Below are positions 1 to 13,072 of a stretch of 16,582 nt of DNA, piece by piece. The first letter of the stretch is position 1, and each line of letters opens with the position of its first letter. A program made the position numbers and the translations under genes. This stretch comes from Monoraphidium neglectum. Taxonomy: Eukaryota; Chlorophyta; Chlorophyceae; Sphaeropleales; Selenastraceae. The notes beneath the pieces were generated by a model. It was not told the origin of the DNA and made no database searches. It saw only the letters and a list, made by a program, of their open reading frames with translations. The DNA is taken from positions 3,800 through 20,381 of the forward strand of contig NW_014013243.1 of assembly GCF_000611645.1 (NCBI RefSeq), written 5' to 3'.

Positions 1-64
1 TCTCCTGGCTGCTGCTGCTGCTGGTGCTGCTGCTGCTGCTGCTGGTGGTACTGCTGCTGCTGCT
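1..64. repeat. CTG/CAG trinucleotide tract (polyQ coding on the minus strand)
   Basis: The plus strand reads CTG x5, GTG, CTG x6, GTG-GTA, CTG x4. In the minus-strand gene this is Q4-Y-H-Q6-H-Q5, a glutamine tract interrupted by His and Tyr. It sits on the window edge, so its real length is unknown. Confidence 0.85.
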
Positions 65-1124
65 CCTGGAGGGGGGGCTGCTGCCCGCCCCGAGCCTCTC
101 CGACGGGCGCCCCCGGACGCGCCGCTGGCTGCGGCGAGCGCCAAGCGCCGCCTGCGCCCGCGCCCGCTCCGGCGCCTGCGAAGGCCCCCGCAGCGCGGCC
201 CAGCGGCCGCCCGCGGCCCCGCCCGGGCGGCGCTGGCGCCCGCGCGGCCAGCGTGCGCCGGTCCTGCTCTTCCCTATCCGCCAGCAGCTGCAGCAGCCGC
301 CGAACGTCCGCCAGCTGGCGCGCCTCCCTCTCTGCAGCCGCCAGCGCCTCTTCTTCCCACCCGGACTCGCCGCCGCTGTCGCTGCCGCCGCCCCCCGCGC
401 CGCGCGCCCCGCGGCCGCCGCGGCGCCCGGCGCCGCCCATCGGGCCAAGGCCGCGTGGCCAGGCGACGGCGCTGCCGACGCCGCCCGCGTGGCCATGGCG
501 CCGCGCCCCCAGCGCCGCGGCGACCTCCTCGTCTGAGTCAAGATCAGACAGACCCAAGCTGCTGCTGCTGCTGCCGCTGCCGCCGTCGCTGCTGTCTGTC
601 TCCCCCTCGCTGCCCCCAATATCCTCAGAGGCGCCCTCATCGCTGCCCGACCCCCAGCCCAGGCCGCGGCTGCGGCGCCGCCGCCGCCGCCCTCGCCGCC
701 CGCACGGGAACGCGCGCGCGGCGGCCGGCCCCGCAGGCGCGGCGGCGCGCTGCGTGCCGCGAATGGCTTCGTCGATCTGGCTGTGGAAGAGGCCGAGGTC
801 GAGATCCAGGGCCAAATCATCGCTGTCTTCCTCGTCCTCCTCGTCCTCGTCAACCTCAGTCTCATATGGACCCTGCAGCTCATCTTCCCCGTCCGCATCG
901 AACCCTCCGTGATCGTCCCGCTCGCCTCCGGCCCCGCCGCCGCCGCGCCGCGCCGGCGCCGCTGCTGCCGAATTCGCGCCCGCAGCGGCGGCGTCGGCGG
1001 CGGCGCCGGCCCCTCCGCGGCCAGCGCTTGGGGGCGGTGCGCGAGGGGCCGCCTCGGCGTAGTGCGGCTCATCAGGCGGATTAGAGCTCTCCCCTGGATT
1101 CACGTGCCCCGCTGCGGCTCGCAT
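1..1124 (-). CDS. Acidic, Ser/Gly-rich, polyQ-containing protein of unknown function (3' end outside window)
   Basis: The minus strand is open for 374 codons from an ATG at 1124-1122 to the window edge, with an in-frame stop just upstream at 1157-1155. I do not recognise the family. In order it shows: an Ala/Gly/Pro-rich start; a strongly acidic block (residues about 75-110, rich in DED/EED, then DLALDLDLGLFHSQIDEAIRG); a basic Arg run; a Ser/Asp/Glu-rich stretch; a Gly/Arg-rich linker; a short charged helix likely to form a coiled coil (EREARQLADVRRLLQLLADREEQ is its centre, near 370-300 in the DNA); a Pro/Gly/Ala-rich part; and a Q/H tract at the window edge. Only this frame gives ordered acidic and heptad-like segments; the opposite-strand frames give Pro/Arg/Leu noise. 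The composition suggests a nuclear regulatory or scaffold protein, but that is inference. An upstream exon cannot be excluded because a CAG lies just before the ATG. Confidence 0.55.
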   Translation of the reverse strand, partial: MRAAAGHVNPGESSNPPDEPHYAEAAPRAPPPSAGRGGAGAAADAAAAGANSAAAAPARRGGGGAGGERDDHGGFDADGEDELQGPYETEVDEDEEDEEDSDDLALDLDLGLFHSQIDEAIRGTQRAAAPAGPAAARAFPCGRRGRRRRRRSRGLGWGSGSDEGASEDIGGSEGETDSSDGGSGSSSSSLGLSDLDSDEEVAAALGARRHGHAGGVGSAVAWPRGLGPMGGAGRRGGRGARGAGGGGSDSGGESGWEEEALAAAEREARQLADVRRLLQLLADREEQDRRTLAARAPAPPGRGRGRPLGRAAGAFAGAGAGAGAGGAWRSPQPAARPGAPVGEARGGQQPPLQEQQQQYHQQQQQQHQQQQQPG

Positions 1125-2204
1125 GACTTCCAGGTCTGACAGCCGCCCACCAGGCTAAGAGAGCGCCGCGGCAGTGGTGCGCGGCGCTGCGACGGCGTCG
1201 GCCAAGGTGGTGCTGGCCGTCTCAGCAGCGCAGTGGGGTGCGGCACTGGCAGCGGCGGCGCTGGCAGCGCCGCGCCCGCGACCCAGCCTGGCACCGCCCT
1301 TGCCACCCGATGCGGCGTGTTAGCCTAATGACGTTTTGAACCGGCCACGCATGGCCGCGATAGTCGCTTCAGATCATGGCGCGAGCTAGTCTGTGCAGGT
1401 CGTGTGGCGAAGCATCGTATCCCCAAGCTATGGCTGCAAAAAACATGGCTTGCACACGTACGACACAACATCACCTGGGCAAGCAACTGCAATGCCTCGC
1501 TGTTGCATGACTACAACATAAGGCGGACAGCACCGTCGTCGTGACCTGAAGGGGATGATGCTGGCCCAATGAAGTGCAAGCGGCGGCCAGACAAGAATGC
1601 TGTCTGCTGACACCTTGTAGAACGTTTTTGCTCTTTAACGCTCTCCTTGCGTGGGCCAGAGATACTGCTGCCATGTGCTGCGGGTGCTGGCTACAAGCTG
1701 GTGCTTCGCGAGTTTGCAGCTGCAACCTGACCCTATCAATGGCACTCGTTGACAACCCACACCTTTGAAACATGCTCTTTTGGTCACTCTTCTAATTGAA
1801 CATGCCGATGCACCAAGTGTCAAATCAATGTTAATTGAGGGTGGTGCAAGCCTGCTGTGAACTTGTTCGTGTTTGAAAACCTGATGACATTGCTGGGTGT
1901 GGTTGAGCAACCCCATTGCAAGTTAATTTCTTTGCTGCAACCATGCGAAGTACCGTATGTGGGGCGTAACAGCCAAGCTCGTTGTGGCATTGCAACACAC
2001 CGGCGTCGCCGTCCCACGGATCGATGATGTCACCACACAGCATGTTACGTCTGCACCTTCACTATTGATGTTCGCTCACAAGATAAATGTTAAGTGTCAT
2101 CTTGATTGGGATAGTACGCACGCTGGTTGCGCAAGCGTAGATTTTCAGGCGGGAATACGCCGTGATCTGATCAATGTGTTTCTCATCAGCCTTGCGAGCC
2201 ACAG
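1125..2204. other. Intergenic region, no supported gene
   Basis: About 1.1 kb with lower GC than the flanking genes. It holds only short open frames, with no recognisable motif, codon bias or coherent splice structure. It must include the 5' flank of the minus-strand gene ending at 1124 and the 5' flank of the esterase starting near 2205. I see no tRNA or other RNA gene. Confidence 0.6.
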
Positions 2205-4785
<2,581 letters not shown>

Positions 4786-5190
4786 CGCAAAAGGACACAG
4801 ATGTACAGTTGTGTGGGCCTTGTCTACAAGGACACGCTCACACACATGAATGCATGCGCTCTGAAAAAGGCTTCCTGCAAACTTGTGTACGGCTCGGTTG
4901 CCAGGTGTGGCCAGTGTCAGTGTGATGGCGCAGCGTCGACGACACGCGGCCACTGACGCAGCCAGCAAAAGCGGCAATCGGCGGCAGATTTGCTGGTCCT
5001 CGACAAGGTGGCATGGCAGACGCTCAACAACCCTGTCATCAATAGCAGCCAGTACGCGTGGGCCACACACAATAAATACGTGTCCTTTTGTGTGCAATAT
5101 CTATAGACCGCCGAAAGCTCACGGTCCTGCAAGATATCGTGATCTCAACGGGAGAAATATCCACCCGAAACGCCACCTTTGCTGACCAGA
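4786..5190. other. Intergenic region between esterase and M48 protease genes
   Basis: About 405 nt that must hold the esterase 3' UTR and the promoter/5' UTR of the next gene. I find no TGTAA poly(A) motif and no recognisable coding exon. A short non-coding or 5'-leader exon cannot be excluded. Confidence 0.5.
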
Positions 5191-6933
5191 ATGCAAGTGA
5201 ACTTAAGGCATATCCAAGCGTGCGATGGCTCCCGCCCTCGACCGTTAGCTGCAGCTCGCCGCAATACACGTCTGCAGCATAGACCGTGCACCGCCGAAGC
5301 CGCAAGCCAACACGCCCCTGGTATGCGCCCACTCCAATGGAGAGACGACGGCAGCAGCACACCCCGATTCGGCGGCAAGCCGTCAGCGCCGGCGCAGCAG
5401 CTTCAGCAGCAGGTGGTGCGCCTGCAGCCCCAGCCATCAGGGCAGGTTGCGCCGGGGCAAAGGGGCCGGCAGCCGGCGGCCCTGCGGCGATGCCTGAAGC
5501 CGGACGACTTCCGGCATCCCCTGGACCGCCAGAACACGCAGCTGCTGAGGGGGCTGCCGGGGGTGGAGATGGTCGCCAAGAGCATCATGGGTGGGCGGTC
5601 GAGGGCAGATTGCTTTTGTTCGGTGCACTCATGCACAGTGAATTCAGGATCACGGCCGTGCTCATGCGCTCAAGTTCTGGATCTAGAGCTGTTGTCACGG
5701 GGTAAAAGCGCATTGCCTGGTGCCTGCGGCTGCCCGAGCGCCCAAAAGCTTCCCGCTTCAACGGGCAGCTTCAACGTGGTACTTCTCACATCTGCCCCCG
5801 CACACATGGTCTCATTTACCATCTGATCCTTCCAAAACCAGGCCCTGTGGCCGAGCAGATTTTGGTGATGGAGAACATGGCCTCGAGCATCAAGACCGGC
5901 CCGGACCAGCTGCGGTCCATACACGCATTGCTGCTCGACGCGGTGCGCAAGCTTCGCGGGCGCCCAAGGGCCGGCAATGCGGCAGGGGCGTGACCACCAC
6001 CCCGCTGCTCCAGGGGCGGCCGGCGCGAATGCGGGCTGCGGGCGTGGGGCTGTTGCACAAGAATTGCTGCCAGCTCACGCTTCTTGATCTGCTCCGTTCG
6101 CAGGCGTCCACTTTGCAAATGGAGACTGTGCCCGACCTGTACGTAAAGCAGTCACCCAGGTGAGGGCGCAATTTTCGATGCGCCCCACGTTCAAGTGGGG
6201 CCCCAGCAGCCCTCCCCCCAGCACTCAGATAGGAAGCCACTCCAAGCGGTAGCAGCTTGAGTGTTGCCGCCAAGCGCCAGCCCTTCTCCTGCCGCCTGGC
6301 ACCCTGATGGTGGCTCTCCTGGGCCCTCAACCCTCCGCGCCGCAGCCCCAACGCGTACACTCTGGCCATCAACGGCAAGCGGCCCTTCATCGTCGTGCAC
6401 ACCGCCCTGGTGGAGCTGCTCTCCCCGCAGGAGCTCAAGGTGCGCGGGTCCATGTGCACATGCTCCGCGGTCAATCACAGGCCGCCCCCGCACAGCGTCA
6501 GAAACCGGCGCACATCACCAGCCTGTGCCGCTGCGTGTGAGGGTTTTGCGATGGCAAGGCACTTGGGGAACCAGTGTCATACTGCTGAGCTCCCCGCAAT
6601 GGTGCCACGCAGGCAGCCCGCGCCCTCCCTCGGCAGGGCTGCCAGTTGCCACGCCTGAATTGCATGCTTTCCGCCCTCGCCAAACCGCTATATTCCCTCC
6701 TTTCCGAAGGCCGTCATCGCCCACGAGCTGGGTCACGTGGCCTGCGACCACGGGGTGTGGCTGACCCTGGCCAACGTGCTCGCCAACGGCACGGCGTCGC
6801 TGCTGCCCGTGGTGTCTGGTGGGTTACGGGCAGCAAATATGACGTGCGCTCTGCCGGGCTCCGCCTACGCTGCCTGGTGGTTTGGCTCGACCACGTCTTG
6901 CCAATGCTGCACTGATGCACGATGCAAGAACGT

Positions 6934-6975
<42 letters not shown>

Positions 6976-7846
6976 ACACACACACACGCACGCATGCATG
7001 CATGCACGCACGCACACACAAACCCAAAAGCACAAACACCTGCGCGCGTGTGGACACATGCGCGCTGCAGACACGCTGGAGAACTCGCTGCTGCGGTGGC
7101 GGCGCGCCGTGGAGCTGACCTGCGACAGGGCGGCGCTGCTTGCGGTGCAGGACTGCTCCGTGGTCGTAGGTGAGGCCCCTCCTGCATGGGCGCCTTTCGC
7201 GCCATGCAAGCGCTCAAGCCATGCAAGCCTTCTGCCGCGCCTAATGACGGCGGCTTTCAGCGAGGAGGCTTTCGCCTCAGGCCGAGGCCTTTGTCAGAGC
7301 TCATCATAGCAGCCGCAGAGGGGGGGCGTACACGACGGCCGGCGCTCCCAATGAAGCGGGCAACACTCGGCGCGCCGCCGCAACCTCCCCCCCCCCCAGG
7401 CGCGCTTATGAAGCTGGCGGGCGGCTGCCCCTCCCTCGCGCACGAGCTGAGCGTGGACTCGTTTCTGAAGCAGGTGGGCGCTGCCCCAGGGCACGCATGC
7501 CTGCCTGGCTGTGTCCATCACAGCCCCCAGGCGCTCGCGGGCGGCCGTCTGCAATGAGCAGACATACCTGACCCCTTGAGAAGCCGACATCGTGATTGTT
7601 GCGCACTGCGCTTTGCACGACACGTGATATTGTGGATAACAAAACCCATCCATTATATTTATCACCCCCTTGAAGGCGCGCTCCTACGACGAGGCAGCGG
7701 CGTCATCGCTGGTCTCATGGTATTTCAGCACAGCCCATAGCCGCGCGCTGTCCCACCCGCTGCCGGTCATGCGCGCGCGCGAGATTGACCGGTGGGCGCA
7801 GAGCGACGAGTACCGGCGGCTCGTGCTCGGCGGCCGCGGCGCGTGA
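5191..7846 (+). CDS. PGM48: M48-family zinc metalloprotease, plastoglobule PGM48-like, 8 exons
   Basis: Plant-type peptidase M48 resembling Arabidopsis At3g27110 (plastoglobular metallopeptidase). Exons I infer: 5191-5590, 5842-5942, 6104-6159, 6346-6439, 6710-6818, 7071-7169, 7400-7473, 7676-7846, giving 367 residues (the plant protein is about 340). All introns are GT-AG and phases close. Motifs in order: DDFRHPLDRQNTQLLRGLPG, VAEQILVMENM, PDLYVKQSPSPNAYTLAING, KRPFIVVHTALVELLSPQELK, the zinc motif HELGH (His222, Glu223, His226), WRRAVELTCDRAALLA with Glu268 as likely third zinc ligand, ALMKLAGGCPS, SHPLPVMRAREIDRW near the C-terminus. The catalytic set is complete. The first 80 or so residues are Arg/Gln/Ala-rich with few acids, fitting a plastid transit peptide. 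ATG 5191 is the first in the frame; TTG 5179 is not used. The family role is in chloroplast lipid-droplet turnover and senescence; here that is by homology only. Confidence 0.88.
6935..7020. repeat. CA dinucleotide microsatellite in intron 5 of the M48 gene
   Basis: (CA)18 at 6935-6970, a TA interruption, (CA)7 to about 6986, then alternating GCATGCATGCATGC and CGCA units and a short CA run to 7020. It lies in intron 6819-7070 between GTGGGT and GCTGCAG. Six-frame readings here are His/Thr or Val/Cys dipeptide repeats and are not proteins. Confidence 0.92.
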
Positions 7847-8218
7847 GGCGCTGGGCTGTGGGCCAGCGCAGGAGCTTGTTGGCTGATCTTGTCAGGGATG
7901 CGCGTCGCACGCCATTGCTGCTGGCTGTCTGCTATTTTGTAGGTTACTGCTTCCTTGCTGAGTAGCTGGTCAGGACTGCGATGCGTCAGGTGGCATGCGT
8001 GCACGCACACATCATACGCACTCCCAAAGGTGTGGTGCGCCACATCGTTGCAGTGTGACGCCGTTCCAATTGGCATGTAGCGGCATCAAGTGTGCCAGGC
8101 TAGAAAGTGTTGTGTCATCACGAGACGTCAAGTAAGCCATACAGCAGCACTGCATGTTCAGCATCCAATGCCTGGAAGCAAGGCCGGTCCGAGAATGTCC
8201 CATGTGGTCAAAACAGTT

Positions 8219-8223
8219 TGTAA
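8219..8223 (+). terminator. Candidate poly(A) signal TGTAA for the M48 gene
   Basis: TGTAA is the usual poly(A) signal of chlorophyte nuclear genes. This copy is about 370 nt after the stop at 7846, a plausible 3' UTR length. A five-base motif occurs often by chance, so this is tentative. Confidence 0.25.
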
Positions 8224-8454
8224 CCGATGCCCAAAGAACATCAGGCCTGCCTGCATCAAATCAGGATGCATTGCAGCTCCTTGTATGCCATGTATCAGCC
8301 GTCTGGACTCTGGATTGCAGAGCACGACATGTTGATTACGGTGTGGACGAGCCATGGCGGTCAGGTCTGATGGCGGTGATGAAGTGCGACGGCGGTCGCA
8401 ACAGAGAGTGGTCAGGTTGCTGATCACCCGAATCCCATTCATTCGCATGCAATT

Positions 8455-8472
8455 GTTGTAATCTGATACAAC
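8455..8472. promoter_or_regulatory. Short inverted repeat in the RIBA 5' flank
   Basis: GTTGTA-ATCTGA-TACAAC, a perfect 6-bp inverted repeat with a 6-nt spacer, about 75-92 nt before the RIBA ATG. Direct GCAATTG copies lie at each side. It could be a protein-binding site or chance; no factor can be assigned. Confidence 0.2.
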
Positions 8473-8546
8473 TACGCAGCAATTGAATACGCAGCCTGTG
8501 TCCGAGCTCTGCACACAGCACTAATCTGCTCGGCCGTCCCGCGGCC

Positions 8547-10016
8547 ATGGCGCTCGCCCATCGCCATATGAATTTTACAAGCTTCTCAAGCCGTGTGGCA
8601 TCGAGCCTCGGCCATAGGGTCCAGCTGCCGCCGGCGGGCCTGGTGCGTGCAGGTGTTCGGCGTGCCAGGGCGTCCGTGCGCGCGGGAGCGGCCAAGCAGC
8701 ACCTATACACACAGCTGTCAGATTCTCTCGACCAGCCTTCGCCGGGATTCGACAGTATAGCCTCGGCACTGCAAGACTTGCAGGCAGGCAAATTTGTAGT
8801 GGTGCTGGACGACGAGGATCGCGAGAATGAGGGCGACCTTATCATTGCGGGTGACAAGGTCACGACGGAGGCCATGGCTTTTATGGTCGAGTACACCAGC
8901 GGCGTCATCTGCATCGCCATGCCGGGCGCCGACCTCGACCGCCTGCGGCTGCCGCTGATGGTGGACTCGCGCGAGAACAACGAGAGCATGTACACTGCAT
9001 TTACGGTCACCGTCGACCTGAAGGAGGGCACCTCCACGGGCATCAGCGCCGCCGACCGCGCGGCGACGATCCGCGCCATGTCAGAGCCCGCCGCCAGGGC
9101 CGACGACTTCCGGCGCCCCGGCCACATCTTCCCGCTGCGCTACCGCGACGGCGGCGTGCTCGTGCGCCCCGGCCACACCGAGGCCGCCGTCGACCTGTCG
9201 CGGCTGGCGGGCAGCTTCCCGGCGGGCGTGCTCTGCGAGATAGTCAACAAGGACGACGGCAGCATGCAGCGCACGCCGCAGCTGCTCGCGTTTGCGCAGC
9301 AGCACGGCCTCAAGTGCATCACCATCGCCGACCTCATCCGCTACCGCCTGCGCCACGAGCAGCTGCTGGCCCACGTCGCGTCGGCGCCGCTGTACACGCG
9401 CCACGGCGACTTCACAGCGCACGTGTACCGCTCCCTGGTCGACGGCGCGGAGCACGCCGCGCTCGTCTGCGGCACGCCCGCGGCGCGCGCCGCGGCGACG
9501 GCGCGCCACGGCGGCCTGCCCGCGGCGGTGCACGCGCAGAGCTCGCTCGTGGACGTGTTTGGGTCGCTGCACTGCGGCCGCGGGGGCTTCCTGGATCAGT
9601 CGCTTGCCGCGATTTCGGCAGAGGGCGCTGGCGTGTTGCTGTACACCAAGACGCACCAGGAGCAGTTTGGCGGCACCGCTGCCGGCGGCCGCGGCGGCAT
9701 GGCGGCGGAGCTGCAGGCGTACGCGGAGCAGCAGCGGGAGTGCGGCACGGAGGGCGGCGGCGGCGGCGGCGAGGCGGGGCCGAGCGCGGCGCTGGCGGAC
9801 TTGAGAGACGACGCGGTAGCGGCGCACATGCTGCGCCACCTCGGCGTGGGCGCCGTGCGCCTGCTCTCCGGCAGCGAGGCCGACGCGCGGCGGCTGCGCG
9901 CGTTTGGGCTCGAGGCGACGAGCGGAGGGGGCGGCGCGGCCGGCGGCGCGGCGGCGAACGGCGCGGCGCACCACCCCAGCGGCGGCGTGGACCTCCGGTC
10001 GCCCGCGGCGGTGTGA
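8547..10016 (+). CDS. RIBA: RIBA-like riboflavin protein: intact DHBP synthase fused to a degenerate GTP cyclohydrolase II domain
   Basis: 489 residues in one uninterrupted exon. Residues 1-55 are Arg/Ala/Ser-rich without acids, like a plastid transit peptide. Residues about 68-270 are 3,4-dihydroxy-2-butanone-4-phosphate synthase (RibB), which converts D-ribulose 5-phosphate to the four-carbon riboflavin precursor plus formate. The signatures are DDEDRENEGDL (88-98), YTSGVICIAM, TAFTVTVD, STGISAADRA, RPGHIFPLR, GHTEAAVDLSRLAG, CEIVNKDDGSM and ADLIRYR. From about 275 on it resembles GTP cyclohydrolase II (RibA), but the zinc/active-site motifs are lost: HSEC is HAQS (329-332), RCDC is HCGR (342-345), and the GTP-site RQEGRGIG is replaced near HQEQFGG. 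The tail LADLRDDAVAAHMLRHLGVGAVRLL is still family-like. A Gly-rich insert lies between. I infer DHBPS activity only, as reported for Arabidopsis RIBA3. Confidence 0.92.
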   Translation: MALAHRHMNFTSFSSRVASSLGHRVQLPPAGLVRAGVRRARASVRAGAAKQHLYTQLSDSLDQPSPGFDSIASALQDLQAGKFVVVLDDEDRENEGDLIIAGDKVTTEAMAFMVEYTSGVICIAMPGADLDRLRLPLMVDSRENNESMYTAFTVTVDLKEGTSTGISAADRAATIRAMSEPAARADDFRRPGHIFPLRYRDGGVLVRPGHTEAAVDLSRLAGSFPAGVLCEIVNKDDGSMQRTPQLLAFAQQHGLKCITIADLIRYRLRHEQLLAHVASAPLYTRHGDFTAHVYRSLVDGAEHAALVCGTPAARAAATARHGGLPAAVHAQSSLVDVFGSLHCGRGGFLDQSLAAISAEGAGVLLYTKTHQEQFGGTAAGGRGGMAAELQAYAEQQRECGTEGGGGGGEAGPSAALADLRDDAVAAHMLRHLGVGAVRLLSGSEADARRLRAFGLEATSGGGGAAGGAAANGAAHHPSGGVDLRSPAAV

Positions 10017-10495
10017 GGAGAGCGCCGCGGCCTGGGCTTTGCATAGGGAATGCAGCATTGTGACTTTCCTCGTTTGGTTTCTCGTTTTCACCCTTGCACC
10101 GCAAGACCCTGACTCCTCGTCGTCGCCCGCGCCTCAACACGATTGATGACCCATGAACACGCCAGCATATGCACTCGGCTATGGAGCCCAGCAGCGAGCA
10201 TTGCGCTTGCTGGCCCATTGCTGGCGCCGCATAGTGCTGCCCTCATATCACCCTCTGACCGTGCGCACTATGTGCACCTGTAATCACCTGAAAACAAGCA
10301 TCATGCTCATGTGTGTTTCGGGGTCCAGGCTGCACACGGGCTTGGAGCGGCAGCAGCTGCTTAAGAAGCAAAGTGCAGCCGTCAAAACAGCCGGGCTGCT
10401 GACGCTTTCGGCGGCAGCTGAAGGGGCAGACACCTGTTCTGACCCAGGCATGCGCCGCACCCTCTGCAGCAAGCCGAGGGGGTGCGTGGGGTGCA
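10017..10495. other. Convergent 3' intergenic region between RIBA and the kinase gene
   Basis: 479 nt between two converging stop codons (10016 plus, 10496 minus), so it is 3' UTR sequence of both genes. I see no coding exon. A TGTAA at 10279 could end the RIBA transcript. I find no minus-strand TGTAA for the kinase here, so its transcript may run into the RIBA 3' region. Confidence 0.6.
10279..10283 (+). terminator. Candidate poly(A) signal TGTAA for RIBA
   Basis: Chlorophyte-type TGTAA about 263 nt after the RIBA stop, in the convergent intergenic region. It is the only plus-strand copy before the kinase coding region. Motif-only evidence. Confidence 0.3.

Positions 10496-13072
<2,577 letters not shown>

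Larger units (their letters stand above)
7847..8546. other. Intergenic region, M48 3' UTR and RIBA promoter/5' UTR
   Basis: 700 nt with lower GC than the genes and no supported coding exon. It has two plus-strand TGTAA motifs (8219-8223 and 8457-8461). Near the RIBA start there is a short inverted repeat and a repeated GCAATTG (8450-8456 and 8479-8485). Confidence 0.55.

Noticed and set aside
24..1084. Three overlapping plus-strand open frames of 170-219 codons
   Set aside because: Their translations are Pro/Arg/Ala/Leu noise. The opposite strand gives the ordered acidic protein. GC-rich DNA keeps antisense frames open.
5890..6474. Minus-strand 194-codon open frame
   Set aside because: It is antisense to M48 exons 2-4 and their introns, and those exons fit the protease family exactly.
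6882..7226. His/Thr-repeat and Val/Cys-repeat proteins
   Set aside because: They are translations of a CA microsatellite inside an M48 intron.
8336..8546. FMN riboswitch upstream of the riboflavin gene
   Set aside because: The conserved FMN-aptamer blocks are not seen, and such riboswitches are not expected in green-algal nuclear genes. Only a short inverted repeat is present.
8336..9127. Minus-strand 263-codon open frame across the RIBA start
   Set aside because: It is antisense to the RIBA transit peptide and DHBPS domain and has no recognisable domain.
9081..10218. Long minus-strand frames of 336 and 268 codons
   Set aside because: They are antisense shadows of the well-supported RIBA coding region, with Arg/Ala/Pro composition and no motifs.
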